Source: JAAYYY01 sp964579295
GTDB taxonomy: Bacteria; Chloroflexota; Anaerolineae; Promineifilales; Promineifilaceae
Length of the DNA: 64,000 nucleotides
Assembly (NCBI GenBank): GCA_964579295.1
Contig: CAZOGK010000002.1
Location: 1-64,000, forward strand
Direction: 5' to 3'
Below, in pieces: positions 52,692 through 63,316 of this stretch (position 1 is its first letter; the number at the start of each line of letters is the position of its first letter). The position numbers and the translations under genes are program-made. A model generated the notes under the pieces. It had not been told where the DNA came from. It searched no databases and was given only the letters and a program-made list of their open reading frames with translations.

Positions 52692-53207
52692 ATAAGCACA
52701 GATTACCGCGTAAACACTAGAATTCGTGCTCGCGAAGTTCGTCTGATTGACGATAGTGGCAATAACCGGGGTGTCGTCACCCTGGAGGAAGCTCAGGACA
52801 TTGCGAGTCTCGCCGGTCTCGACCTCGTAGAGGTAGCCCCCAACGCCCGCCCGCCCGTGGTAAGGGTCATGGATTATGGCAAATTCCAATACGAGCAGAC
52901 CAAGAAAGAGCGAGAGGCGCGCAAGCACCAGAAGCAGATTGAGATCAAGACGATTAAGCTGAGTCCGAAGACGGCGGATTTTCACAGAGACATTAACGTA
53001 CGCCGGGCACGCGGTTGGCTAGGAGAAGGGAAAAAGGTCAAGGTCGTCGTCAAGTTTAAGGGACGCGAGATCCATTACCCTGAAATTGGCCGGGAGATTA
53101 TGGACGGCATTATCGAAGAGCTGCGCGACGTCGGCTCCGTGGAACAGCAGCCAAACCTGGAAGGCTGGACCATGGTGATGATGCTGACGCCGGAAGCGGC
53201 CGCTTAG
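52692..53207 (+). CDS. infC: Translation initiation factor IF-3, ATA start
   Basis: 171 residues. The start is taken as ATA (52692), giving STDYRVNTRIRAREVRLID, the normal IF-3 N-terminus, in frame with the conserved PNARPP and MDYGKFQYEQTKK. The first ATG or GTG in this frame lies 55 codons later and would remove the whole N-terminal domain. infC in E. coli starts with AUU, and such rare codons allow IF-3 to repress its own synthesis. AAAGGA lies 11 bases upstream. The C-terminal domain includes VKVVVKFKGREIHYPEIG. First gene of the classical infC-rpmI-rplT operon. Confidence 0.9.
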   Translation: MSTDYRVNTRIRAREVRLIDDSGNNRGVVTLEEAQDIASLAGLDLVEVAPNARPPVVRVMDYGKFQYEQTKKEREARKHQKQIEIKTIKLSPKTADFHRDINVRRARGWLGEGKKVKVVVKFKGREIHYPEIGREIMDGIIEELRDVGSVEQQPNLEGWTMVMMLTPEAAA

Positions 53208-53276
53208 ACAATCGCTCGCTGGGCTGCGGCGATTCTCTCGCCGGCCCCAGGCAAGCCGAGAGTAACGATTGAGATG

Positions 53277-53298
53277 AAAGCCCTGTTGCAGGGCTTTT
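53277..53298 (+). terminator. Terminator-like hairpin between infC and rpmI
   Basis: AAAGCCCTG (53277-53285) with CAGGGCTTT (53289-53297), loop TTG, ending in T. Placed inside the operon, it may limit read-through or act as a control point for L35/L20. Confidence 0.7.
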
Positions 53299-53316
53299 CT
53301 ATGTGAGGTGAGGTAG

Positions 53317-53550
53317 ATGGCGAAAGTGAAGACCAAGAAGTATAAGCTGAAGACGTATAAGGCTGCCGCCAAGCGCTTCAAGATTACGAAGACCGGCAAG
53401 ATCATGCGCACGAAGGGCGGCAAGAGCCACCTGCGCCGCAAGAAGGCCGACCGGGCGAAGCGCCTCTTCAGCGAGATGATCGAAGTGACAACGCCGGGCG
53501 ACAAGCGGCGCATCAAGCGTCTGGCCCCCTATCTGAAGAAGTATAGCTAA
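53317..53550 (+). CDS. rpmI: 50S ribosomal protein L35
   Basis: 77 residues, very basic, with the L35 signature KYKLKTYKAAAKRFKITKTG and KKADRAKRL. GTGAGG lies before the ATG. Second gene of the infC operon. Confidence 0.97.
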   Translation: MAKVKTKKYKLKTYKAAAKRFKITKTGKIMRTKGGKSHLRRKKADRAKRLFSEMIEVTTPGDKRRIKRLAPYLKKYS

Positions 53551-53619
53551 GATATTCATCTACAGTCGCTGCCTGGCCTCTACGGAGCGTCCAGGCCAGT
53601 CAAACGCGAGGTAAGCACG

Positions 53620-53973
53620 ATGCGAGTAAAAGGCGGGACGGTTACACGCCGTCGCCACAAGAAGATTCTGAATATGACCAAGGGGCAGTGGGGGACGCGC
53701 AGCAAGCTCTTCCGCCGCGCCAACGAAGCGATGATGAAGTCGTACTGGTACGCCTACCGCGACCGGCGCGCCCGCCGTCGCGACCTACGCCGTCTCTGGA
53801 TTGCCCGCATTAACGCCGGCGCCCGCCAGAACGGAATCAGCTACAGCCAGTTTATCCACGGCCTGCGCCAGGCCAACGTACGCCTGGACCGCAAGGTACT
53901 CGCGGACATCGCCATCCGCGATCCGCAAGCCTTTGCCAGCATTGTGGAGACGGCCAAAGCAGCGATCGCCTGA
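53620..53973 (+). CDS. rplT: 50S ribosomal protein L20
   Basis: 117 residues: KGGTVTRRRHKKILNMTKGQ, LFRRANEAMMKSYWYAYRDR and INAGARQNGISYSQFI. L20 binds 23S rRNA during assembly and in several bacteria represses this operon. Third gene, followed by a strong terminator. Confidence 0.97.
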   Translation: MRVKGGTVTRRRHKKILNMTKGQWGTRSKLFRRANEAMMKSYWYAYRDRRARRRDLRRLWIARINAGARQNGISYSQFIHGLRQANVRLDRKVLADIAIRDPQAFASIVETAKAAIA

Positions 53974-54000
53974 TCGCCGCCTCACCCGGCAGAGATAGAG

Positions 54001-54033
54001 CGCCGCAGCGGCATGGCCCGCTGCGGCGTTTTC
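54001..54033 (+). terminator. Terminator of the infC-rpmI-rplT operon
   Basis: CGCCGCAGCGG (54001-54011) with CCGCTGCGGCG (54018-54028), 6-nt loop, then TTTTC. Confidence 0.9.
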
Positions 54034-54037
54034 ATTT

Positions 54038-56056
54038 ATGATCGCCTCTATGCTCCCTGGGCTCCGCCATCGCTCCCCGCTCCGTTTTCGCCTGGCGATG
54101 GTCGCCATTCTGCTTGCGGCCGCAGTGCTGCGCCTGCACGCGCTGCCCGGCATCCCACCGGGCATGACCCACGACGAAGCCGATCACGGGCTGGATGCCT
54201 GGGGCATCGTCCAGGGCGACCGGCCCATTTATCTCACCACGGGTTACGGACGAGAGCCTCTTTTTGACTATAGCACGGCGCTGCTCATGTCCTTCCTCGG
54301 CCCGACCTACCTGGCGGGCCGGCTGACGGCTGTCTTCTTCGGCCTCTTCCTGGTGGCAGGCATGGGTGCGTGGACGCGGCGGGCGTTTGATGAGCAGGCG
54401 GCGCTGTTGGCGGCGGCCGGTCTTGCCGTCGCCTTCTGGCCGTTGATGACGGCGCGCCAGGCGCTGCGCACGGTGACCATGCCGGCGCTATTCGTGCCCG
54501 GGCTGCTCAGCTTCTGGCGCGGCATGGATGCGACACGCCACCGGCGCCGCGCCTGGCCGTTCTGGGCCGCGGCCGGCGTCTGGCTGGGGCTGAGTCTGTA
54601 TACGTACATTCCAGCGCGCGTCGCCTGGCTGCTGCTGCCGGCGACGGCGGCCTATCTCTGGCTGCGGCGCGCGCCACAGGCACGCCTCATCGCCGCCGGC
54701 GCTGCACTCACCGTCCTGGTCGCGCTGGCGCTCGGCCTGCCGCTCTTTGCCTATCTGGCTGCCCATCCGGGCGCGGAAGTGCGGATCGAGCAGCTCGCCG
54801 GCCCCTTGCGCCAGGTCCTCGAAGGAAACTTTGAACCACTGTTCGGCAATGCCCGCGCCGCGCTAGGCCTGTTCAGTGGGCGCGGCGACAGCGCCTGGCG
54901 CTATAACATCGCCGGACGGCCCTGGCTGCCGCTGCTGCCCGCCCTGCTCTTTTATGGCGGCCTGCTCCTGGCCGGCTGGCAGGCGGCGCGCGCCAGGCCC
55001 CGCCGCGGCGCGGCGGCGTGGACGGCGCTGGTCTGGTTGCTGCTGGGCCTGTCGCCGGCGCTGGTTACGGGGCCAGAGCTGAGCACAACGCAGGCCATCG
55101 CCGCACAGCCCGTCCTCTTTCTCTTCCCGGCGCTGGCGCTGGTCGCCGCCATGCGCTGGCTGGCGCCGAAGGTAGGGCAGCCGGCGCCGCGCCTGCTGTT
55201 GCTGGCGGCGCTGCCGCTCTTTGGCGGCTGGCTGCTGACAACCTATCGCGCCTACTTTACGGAGTGGGCCAGCCGGCCCGAAGTGGCCGTGCAGTACGAG
55301 GCGGATCTGGTAGAGGCAGTGCGCTACCTGGATACGCTGGAGGCGCAGACGGTGACGGTGGGCACAGACGCTCCGGGCCGCCTGCACGATCCGGCGACGG
55401 CGGCCCTCTTCCGCACGGGCGACGCCGTGACCCTGCGCTGGTTTGACGCGCGTTACAGCCTGTTGCTGGCGGCGGCGGCGGGCAAGAGCAGCCTCTTTCT
55501 GACGACGGCGGCGCCTCTGGCCCCGGCCCTGCAGCCGTATCTGGACACAGTCGCCACGGTCAGCGCGACTTTGCCACAGGGCCGGTATTATCATGTGGAC
55601 AACCGTGATGGTTTTCAGCAGCTTTATCCACAATTTTCCCGGCAAACCCACAGCTTTTCCACAGAGTTATCCACAGGGGCCGATTTTGGCGGCGTCGTGC
55701 GCTGGCTGGGGCTGGCCGGGCCGGCGAGCGGGTCGCCCGGAGAGACGGCGACGCTGACCACGCTGTGGGAGGTGACCGGCGCGGCGCCGCCCGACCTGGT
55801 GCTCTTCCTGCAGCTGCTGGACGAGGACGGGCAGCCGGCAGCGCAGGTAGACCGGCTCGACGCGCCGAGCGACCAGTGGCGGGTAGGGGATCACTTTGTA
55901 CAACTACACGAAGTGATTCTGCCCGCGCCGGGCCGTTACCCGGTAGCCGTGGGCATCTACCCGGCCGCCGACTGGCGGCAGCGGCTGCCCGTCGTGGCCG
56001 ATGGCGCGGCCGTGGGCGACATGCTCTTGCTCCCCGCTCTGGAGGTACGGCCATGA
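54038..56056 (+). CDS. GT39-type polytopic membrane glycosyltransferase
   Basis: 672 residues. First helix, then GMTHDEADHG with D46-E47, about 11 further helices and a C-terminal soluble domain. It is paralogous to the enzyme at 47605 and followed, with a 4-base overlap, by a third copy. The first ATG lies 5 bases after the rplT terminator with no clear ribosome-binding site, so it may be weakly translated, or the ATG at 54050 may be used. A cluster of DnaA-box-like sites sits in the coding sequence at 55594-55675. Confidence 0.82.
   Translation: MIASMLPGLRHRSPLRFRLAMVAILLAAAVLRLHALPGIPPGMTHDEADHGLDAWGIVQGDRPIYLTTGYGREPLFDYSTALLMSFLGPTYLAGRLTAVFFGLFLVAGMGAWTRRAFDEQAALLAAAGLAVAFWPLMTARQALRTVTMPALFVPGLLSFWRGMDATRHRRRAWPFWAAAGVWLGLSLYTYIPARVAWLLLPATAAYLWLRRAPQARLIAAGAALTVLVALALGLPLFAYLAAHPGAEVRIEQLAGPLRQVLEGNFEPLFGNARAALGLFSGRGDSAWRYNIAGRPWLPLLPALLFYGGLLLAGWQAARARPRRGAAAWTALVWLLLGLSPALVTGPELSTTQAIAAQPVLFLFPALALVAAMRWLAPKVGQPAPRLLLLAALPLFGGWLLTTYRAYFTEWASRPEVAVQYEADLVEAVRYLDTLEAQTVTVGTDAPGRLHDPATAALFRTGDAVTLRWFDARYSLLLAAAAGKSSLFLTTAAPLAPALQPYLDTVATVSATLPQGRYYHVDNRDGFQQLYPQFSRQTHSFSTELSTGADFGGVVRWLGLAGPASGSPGETATLTTLWEVTGAAPPDLVLFLQLLDEDGQPAAQVDRLDAPSDQWRVGDHFVQLHEVILPAPGRYPVAVGIYPAADWRQRLPVVADGAAVGDMLLLPALEVRP
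55594..55675. other. Cluster of DnaA-box-like 9-mers inside a GT39 gene
   Basis: Two exact TTATCCACA sites (55624-55632 and 55667-55675), TTTTCCACA (55655-55663, one mismatch) and, on the other strand, TTGTCCACA (55594-55602, one mismatch), in 82 bp of locally AT-richer DNA. Spacings of about 30, 31 and 12 bp are near whole helical turns. Candidate DnaA-binding site, unproven. Confidence 0.55.
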
Positions 56057-58080
56057 GAGGAGACGCTGGCCGCTGGCCTGGGCCGCGGCGGGCGCGCTGG
56101 CTGATGGCGGGCATCACGCTCCTCGCCTTCTTCCTGCGCGTCTGGCAGCTGGGCGACGTGCCACCGGGCTGGAGCGACGACGAGCTGAGCGATATCCTGG
56201 TCATCGCGCAAAAGGCAATCCAGGGCGACTACAGCGTCTACTACGTGGACGCCACCGGGCAGGAGGCGCTCTACTTTGTCATTTCCGGCCAGTTCTTGCG
56301 CCTGCTCGGCTTTAACGCCTTCGGCATCCGCCTGCTGTCGGCGCTGCTGGGCACGCTGGCGCTGCCGCTCCTTTACCAGGTAGGCCGCCGCTTCTTTTCA
56401 CGGCGCGTGGGGCTATTGGCGGCGGCGCTGCTGGCGGCCAGCTTCTGGGCCCTCATCTACTCGCGCATCAGCCTGCGCCATGTGATGCTGCCGGTGTTCG
56501 TGCTGGGCGCCTTCTATTTCTTCTGGGATGGGGTGCAGCGAGAGCGGCGGCGCCCGTTCCTGATTGCCGGCGTCTGGCTGGGGGTAAGCTTCTATACCTA
56601 TTTCGCGGCGCGGGGCCTGCCGCTCATTTTGCTGGCGGCCAGTCTCTACCTGCTGCTCTCCGACCGCCCGCGCTGGCGGCGCACCTGGCGCGGCCAGCTC
56701 TTGACCCTGCTGGTCGCCGCCATCCTCGCCGTACCGCTGGTTGTTACGCTGCAGCGCATGGAAGGGGCCGACGCCCGGGTCGCCGAGGTGGCGGTGCCGC
56801 TGGTGGCGGCGCGGGAAGGCGATTTTGAGCCGCTGCGCAACCACGTTGTGCGCACCCTGAGCATGTTCCACGCAGACGGCGACGACGAGTTTCTGTACAA
56901 CATTCCGGGCCGGCCGGTCTTTGGACCGCTGGGCGCGGCGGCGTTGTGGCTGGGGGTTGCGTGGGCGCTCTGGCTGGCCGCACAGCCCCTGCGGCGGCGC
57001 CCGGCCGAGACGGAGACGTTTGCCGCCGCCTTCCTGCTGCTGTGGTGGCTGGCGGGCATTACGCCGGGCTTTCTCAGCGTGCCCCCTGCCAGCCTCAGCC
57101 ACACGATCGTGGCCCAGCCGGCGACCTATCTGCTGGCGGCGCTGCCAATTCAGGCGCTGGCGGCGCGGCCGCGCCTGCGGTGGCCGGCGGCGCTGCTGGC
57201 GCTCCTGCTGGTCGGCGCCGGCGGGGCGCGTAACCTACCGGACTATTTTGAGACTTGGCCGCAGCGCGGCATGACCCGCTTTCTCTACCACGCCGAAGGG
57301 CGCGACGTGGTTCGCTTTCTGGAAGAAAACCCGGCCCTGCGCGACTTTGCGATGACGGGCCTGCTGGCCGGGCCGTGGGACCGTGAGGCGCTGCGAATTG
57401 ACCTGGAGAATGCCGGGCTGAGCGAGGCGCGGCCGCGCTGGTATAACCCGCAGCGCGCCGTCATCATGGCCCTGGGCGGCGACGATGCGCTTGCTTTTGC
57501 CGGCTACCCGCAAGTGGAAACGGTCTATGACGAGCTATACCAGCCACTGGCGGCGCAGCCTTCCGGCGGCTACCGGCTCTTTCAGGTAACGGCGCCGGCG
57601 GCCGGGCAGGAAGCGGCCTGCTTCGGCAACGGGCTCTGCCTGCTGGCAGCGCGCTACGAAGCGGCGAGCGGTGTGTTGGACGTGACCTGGCAGGTGGGGC
57701 GGACGCTGGATCTGCCGGAGCAGCCGCTGCTGAGCAAGCCGCCGCCGCCCAACGCCGACGACCGGCCGCGGCTGGCCGTCTTTGCTCACCTGCTGGACGG
57801 CGAGGGGGCGTTGCTGGCCGGGGACGACGGTCTATGGGTCGATGCGTCCACGCTGCAGCTGGGCGATGTCTTCCGCCAGCGCCACTACCTGAGCGCGCCG
57901 GCCGGGAGCGACGCGGCGACCATCGCAGTGGGCCTGTATGACCCGCAGACCGGCGAGCGATTCGTGGACGAGATGGGGCGGGATGCGGTGCTGATCCCGG
58001 TGGAAGACGCGCCCGGCGCCACACAGGCGCCAGGCGCATCGTCATACCTAGCTTTGCGGCGTCGCGACGATGGTCATTGA
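56053..58080 (+). CDS. GT39-type polytopic membrane glycosyltransferase
   Basis: 675 residues from the ATG overlapping the previous stop; the frame is open further upstream but without family similarity. First helix, then GWSDDELSD with D42-D43-E44 in the extracytoplasmic loop, followed by about 11 helices (FSRRVGLLAAALLAASFW) and a soluble C-terminal domain. Third member of the local family. It overlaps the convergent lipoprotein gene by 33 bases. Confidence 0.83.
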   Translation: MRGDAGRWPGPRRARWLMAGITLLAFFLRVWQLGDVPPGWSDDELSDILVIAQKAIQGDYSVYYVDATGQEALYFVISGQFLRLLGFNAFGIRLLSALLGTLALPLLYQVGRRFFSRRVGLLAAALLAASFWALIYSRISLRHVMLPVFVLGAFYFFWDGVQRERRRPFLIAGVWLGVSFYTYFAARGLPLILLAASLYLLLSDRPRWRRTWRGQLLTLLVAAILAVPLVVTLQRMEGADARVAEVAVPLVAAREGDFEPLRNHVVRTLSMFHADGDDEFLYNIPGRPVFGPLGAAALWLGVAWALWLAAQPLRRRPAETETFAAAFLLLWWLAGITPGFLSVPPASLSHTIVAQPATYLLAALPIQALAARPRLRWPAALLALLLVGAGGARNLPDYFETWPQRGMTRFLYHAEGRDVVRFLEENPALRDFAMTGLLAGPWDREALRIDLENAGLSEARPRWYNPQRAVIMALGGDDALAFAGYPQVETVYDELYQPLAAQPSGGYRLFQVTAPAAGQEAACFGNGLCLLAARYEAASGVLDVTWQVGRTLDLPEQPLLSKPPPPNADDRPRLAVFAHLLDGEGALLAGDDGLWVDASTLQLGDVFRQRHYLSAPAGSDAATIAVGLYDPQTGERFVDEMGRDAVLIPVEDAPGATQAPGASSYLALRRRDDGH

Positions 58081-58779
58081 GCCCTCGTCGAGGGTGACGC
58101 TGCTGAGGCGGTAGTTCTCAGGCAGCCGCTCTAGCGCTCGCTGCAGCTCATTATTGAGCGCGATCTGCAGCGGCGCCAGCGCCATCTCGGGCATGGGCAG
58201 CCCGCCGACGGTAGCCTGCTGCACCGTCAGCTCCAGCTCGCCGTCGACGATGGCCGCGCTGAAGGAAGCGACGAGGTTGGTGGGCATGGGCCGGCTGACC
58301 GCGCCGCGCAGGACGAGATTGCCGCCGGTGAACTGGAAGGAGAGATCCTGAATCAGGGCGTCCTCGTTGCCATCGGGATTGGCGCGGACGGCCTGGTTCA
58401 GCTCGGCATCGGTAATAACCACAGTGATTGTGCCTGTAGCATCAGGCTGGATACTCTCCACCTTGTCGCGAATAGCATCCGCGTCCACCTCGATCTCGGT
58501 CGAAAAATCGGTCGCCTGCAGAGTGGCAACGGCGTCGCCGCCCAGATCCCCTACGCCGGAGACGACCGTACCGGCGGCAGCGGCGACCGTTTCCTGGATG
58601 CCGGCCTCGGCTGCGGCGGTCGCGGCGCCGCGCGCCGCAGCCCCGGCCGTGGCGGCGGCCCCTTCGGGAATATTCACCTCCGGCAGGTCAATGCCGCTGA
58701 CCGCGCAGGCCAGCGTCGCCATCATTAACAGGCCAAAGAAAACCAGTAACGCCATCTTTCCCTGTTGGTTCATGCTCAC
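58048..58779 (-). CDS. Putative lipoprotein, function unknown
   Basis: 243 residues. A signal peptide with lipobox-like MATLAC (Cys about 25), an Ala-rich low-complexity stretch (AAATAGAAARGAATAAAEAG) and a conserved C-terminal part (TGTITVVITDAELNQAVR; MALAPLQIALNNELQRALE) that weakly resembles lipid-binding DUF2993/LmeA-type domains. Its 3' end overlaps the GT39 gene on the other strand by 33 bases. Family not certain. Confidence 0.7.
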   Translation of the reverse strand: MSMNQQGKMALLVFFGLLMMATLACAVSGIDLPEVNIPEGAAATAGAAARGAATAAAEAGIQETVAAAAGTVVSGVGDLGGDAVATLQATDFSTEIEVDADAIRDKVESIQPDATGTITVVITDAELNQAVRANPDGNEDALIQDLSFQFTGGNLVLRGAVSRPMPTNLVASFSAAIVDGELELTVQQATVGGLPMPEMALAPLQIALNNELQRALERLPENYRLSSVTLDEGSMTIVATPQS

Positions 58780-58862
58780 TCACTCCTCGGCAGCGCCACG
58801 ATGCACGGGGCGAGCTGCCGTCGTTTGCCTTGTCAGGTAGTCTGCCGCCGCGGGCGAGGCGT

Positions 58863-58891
58863 TTGACCGGCCTCACCCTCTCGGATAGCAT
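58863..58891 (+). promoter_or_regulatory. Promoter of the gene at 59014
   Basis: TTGACC (58863-58868), 17 bp, TAGCAT (58886-58891). The start near 58898 falls just before the palindrome at 58901-58912. Confidence 0.5.
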
Positions 58892-58900
58892 ACCAGCAGC

Positions 58901-58912
58901 ACTGACGTCAGT
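58901..58912. promoter_or_regulatory. 12-bp palindrome between divergent genes
   Basis: ACTGACGTCAGT is a perfect palindrome just downstream of the plus promoter and next to a minus-strand TGGTATACT extended -10. Candidate operator shared by the lipoprotein and coiled-coil genes. Confidence 0.5.
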
Positions 58913-59013
58913 ATACCACTGCCGGCTGCGGCTCGCGTATTTTGCCAGCGTACCATACCTGAGGAGTTATTCCGGCGCCTGCCATTCTTTACGAAAGCTA
59001 AGCCGGAAAGCCG

Positions 59014-59744
59014 ATGAAAACCAGCGCCTTTGTTGCCACGCTGCTCACCTTTCTCATGGTCATTCTCGTCCTGGGCGCGGCCGCTTTCTTCCTCTGGCAG
59101 GGGCGGCAGCTCCTCCGGGATGAGGCGGACGGCCGGGCGACCGAAATGGCCAGCGTGGCCAGCACGGCGACGGCAGTGCGCGCCTACGCCGATGCGCGAG
59201 ACCAGGCGGCGGCGACCAGCGAGGCGCTGCGCGCGACGAGCGAGGCTGCTCTGGCTACCAGCGAGGCCGGCCTGACGAGCAGCGAGCAGACACGGGAGAG
59301 TATGTCGCTGGCGCGGGCCACGCTGCAGGCCCAGAGCGCCACGCAGGAGGCAATGCTGAGCGGGCTGGCCGATCCTTACGTCGAGTTTGCCTATCCCGAG
59401 GATGGCGCCAGCGTCTCGGCCAGCAGCGGCCTGCAGCTCGTCATTGCCGTCGGCCACCCGTCAGGCATCGACCGGCTGGCGTTGGTCGGGCTGGGGGATA
59501 CCGTGCTCTTGCCGGGCGGCAGCACGCCCTTCCGCATCTACCGCCATCTGCTGGAGCCGCCGCTGACGGTGGGCAGCTACACGATTACGGCCACGGTAAC
59601 CAGCCGCACCCAGGAGTCGGCCAGCGATACGCTGAGCTTCACCGTGGTGCAGGCGCCGACGATGGCGCCGCCGGCGGAAAGCAACCTCTGGGAGCTGGCG
59701 CCCCATGAGCTGGCGCTTTTCCTGCCCGGCCCCCGCGACGAGCG

Positions 59745-59748
<4 letters not shown>
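59014..59748 (+). CDS. Membrane-anchored coiled-coil protein with Ig-like C-terminus
   Basis: 244 residues. N-terminal membrane helix (FVATLLTFLMVILVLGAAAFFLW), a heptad-like, Ala/Thr/Ser-rich helix (SEALRATSEAALATSEAGLT) and a beta-rich C-terminal domain of about 110 residues beginning at YVEFAYPEDGASVSASSG. The repeated (S/T)SEA...ATSEA pattern may form a coiled coil. Probably a surface protein; its function is not known. Its stop overlaps the convergent ppc stop by 4 bases. Confidence 0.72.
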
Positions 59749-62528
<2,780 letters not shown>

Positions 62529-62567
62529 TAAGAAAATCCCTGGTCGTCTGTTACTGGATATGGCCAG

Positions 62568-62576
62568 ATTGTAGCA
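62568..62576 (-). promoter_or_regulatory. ppc promoter (extended -10)
   Basis: On the minus strand TGC TACAAT, about 40 bases before the ATG; no clear -35. Confidence 0.5.
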
Positions 62577-62600
62577 CGGGATGGCCGGCGCAGGGCCATC

Positions 62601-63287
62601 TCAGCGATCCCAGCGCACGTTGTACTCGGGCCGGCGGCTGCCGGCGAAGAGGCGCCCCATAAGGACGCCGGCGATGAAGCCGCCCGCGTGCGCCCAGAAG
62701 GCGACGCCGCCGACGTCGGGACCGCCCAGGGAGAGAAAGCCGCTGAAGAGCTGGAGCACGAACCAGAGGCCCAGCACGATGATGGCCGGGACCCAGCTCA
62801 TCCGGATGAAAAAGCCGAGGGGGATGATGGTCAGAACGTGGCTTTGTGGGTAGAGGACGAGATAAGCGCCGAGAACGGCGGCGATGGCGCCGCTGGCGCC
62901 CACGGTCGGGATCTCCGAGCCAGGGTTGGTGAGGATATGCGTGGCGGAGGCGACGATGCCGCCGACGAGGTAGAAGGAGAAGTACTTGAGCTTGCCCATG
63001 CTATCTTCCACGTTGTCGCCGAAGATCCAGAGGTAGAGCATGTTGCCCAGCAGATGGGCCAGGCCGGCGTGCATGAACATGCTGGTGAAGATGTCGCGCA
63101 CATCGCCCACGTCGAGGCCGGCGGTAACCTGGGAGGGGATGAGGGCGTATTCGTAGACGAAGGCTTCCTCGGCCGGGCCGGAAAAGAGGACAAATTGGAG
63201 GATGAAGACAGCGACGTTGGCGGCGATCAGTAGGTAGTTGACGATGGGTACGGTCCGGCTGGGAATCTGGTCGCGAATGGGGATCAT
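62601..63287 (-). CDS. Rhomboid-family intramembrane serine protease
   Basis: 228 residues, six membrane helices. The catalytic Ser is in GASGA and the His in FWAHAGGFIAG; HLLGNMLYLWIFGDNVED is the usual HxxxN block. It cleaves membrane proteins within the bilayer. The C-terminus is short and basic (RRPEYNVRWDR). It follows the enoyl-CoA hydratase gene by 29 bases on the same strand. Confidence 0.92.
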   Translation of the reverse strand: MIPIRDQIPSRTVPIVNYLLIAANVAVFILQFVLFSGPAEEAFVYEYALIPSQVTAGLDVGDVRDIFTSMFMHAGLAHLLGNMLYLWIFGDNVEDSMGKLKYFSFYLVGGIVASATHILTNPGSEIPTVGASGAIAAVLGAYLVLYPQSHVLTIIPLGFFIRMSWVPAIIVLGLWFVLQLFSGFLSLGGPDVGGVAFWAHAGGFIAGVLMGRLFAGSRRPEYNVRWDR

Positions 63288-63316
63288 GTGCTTACCTTCT
63301 TGCTCCTGGCGGCTGG

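Noticed and set aside
52857..53207. Short infC starting at GTG 52857
   Set aside because: It omits the conserved IF-3 N-terminal domain, which is readable upstream in the same frame from ATA 52692.
55594..55675. Calling this the chromosome origin oriC
   Set aside because: DnaA boxes are present, but dnaA, dnaN, rpmH or parAB are not nearby and the sites lie inside a coding gene; kept as a candidate DnaA-binding site only.
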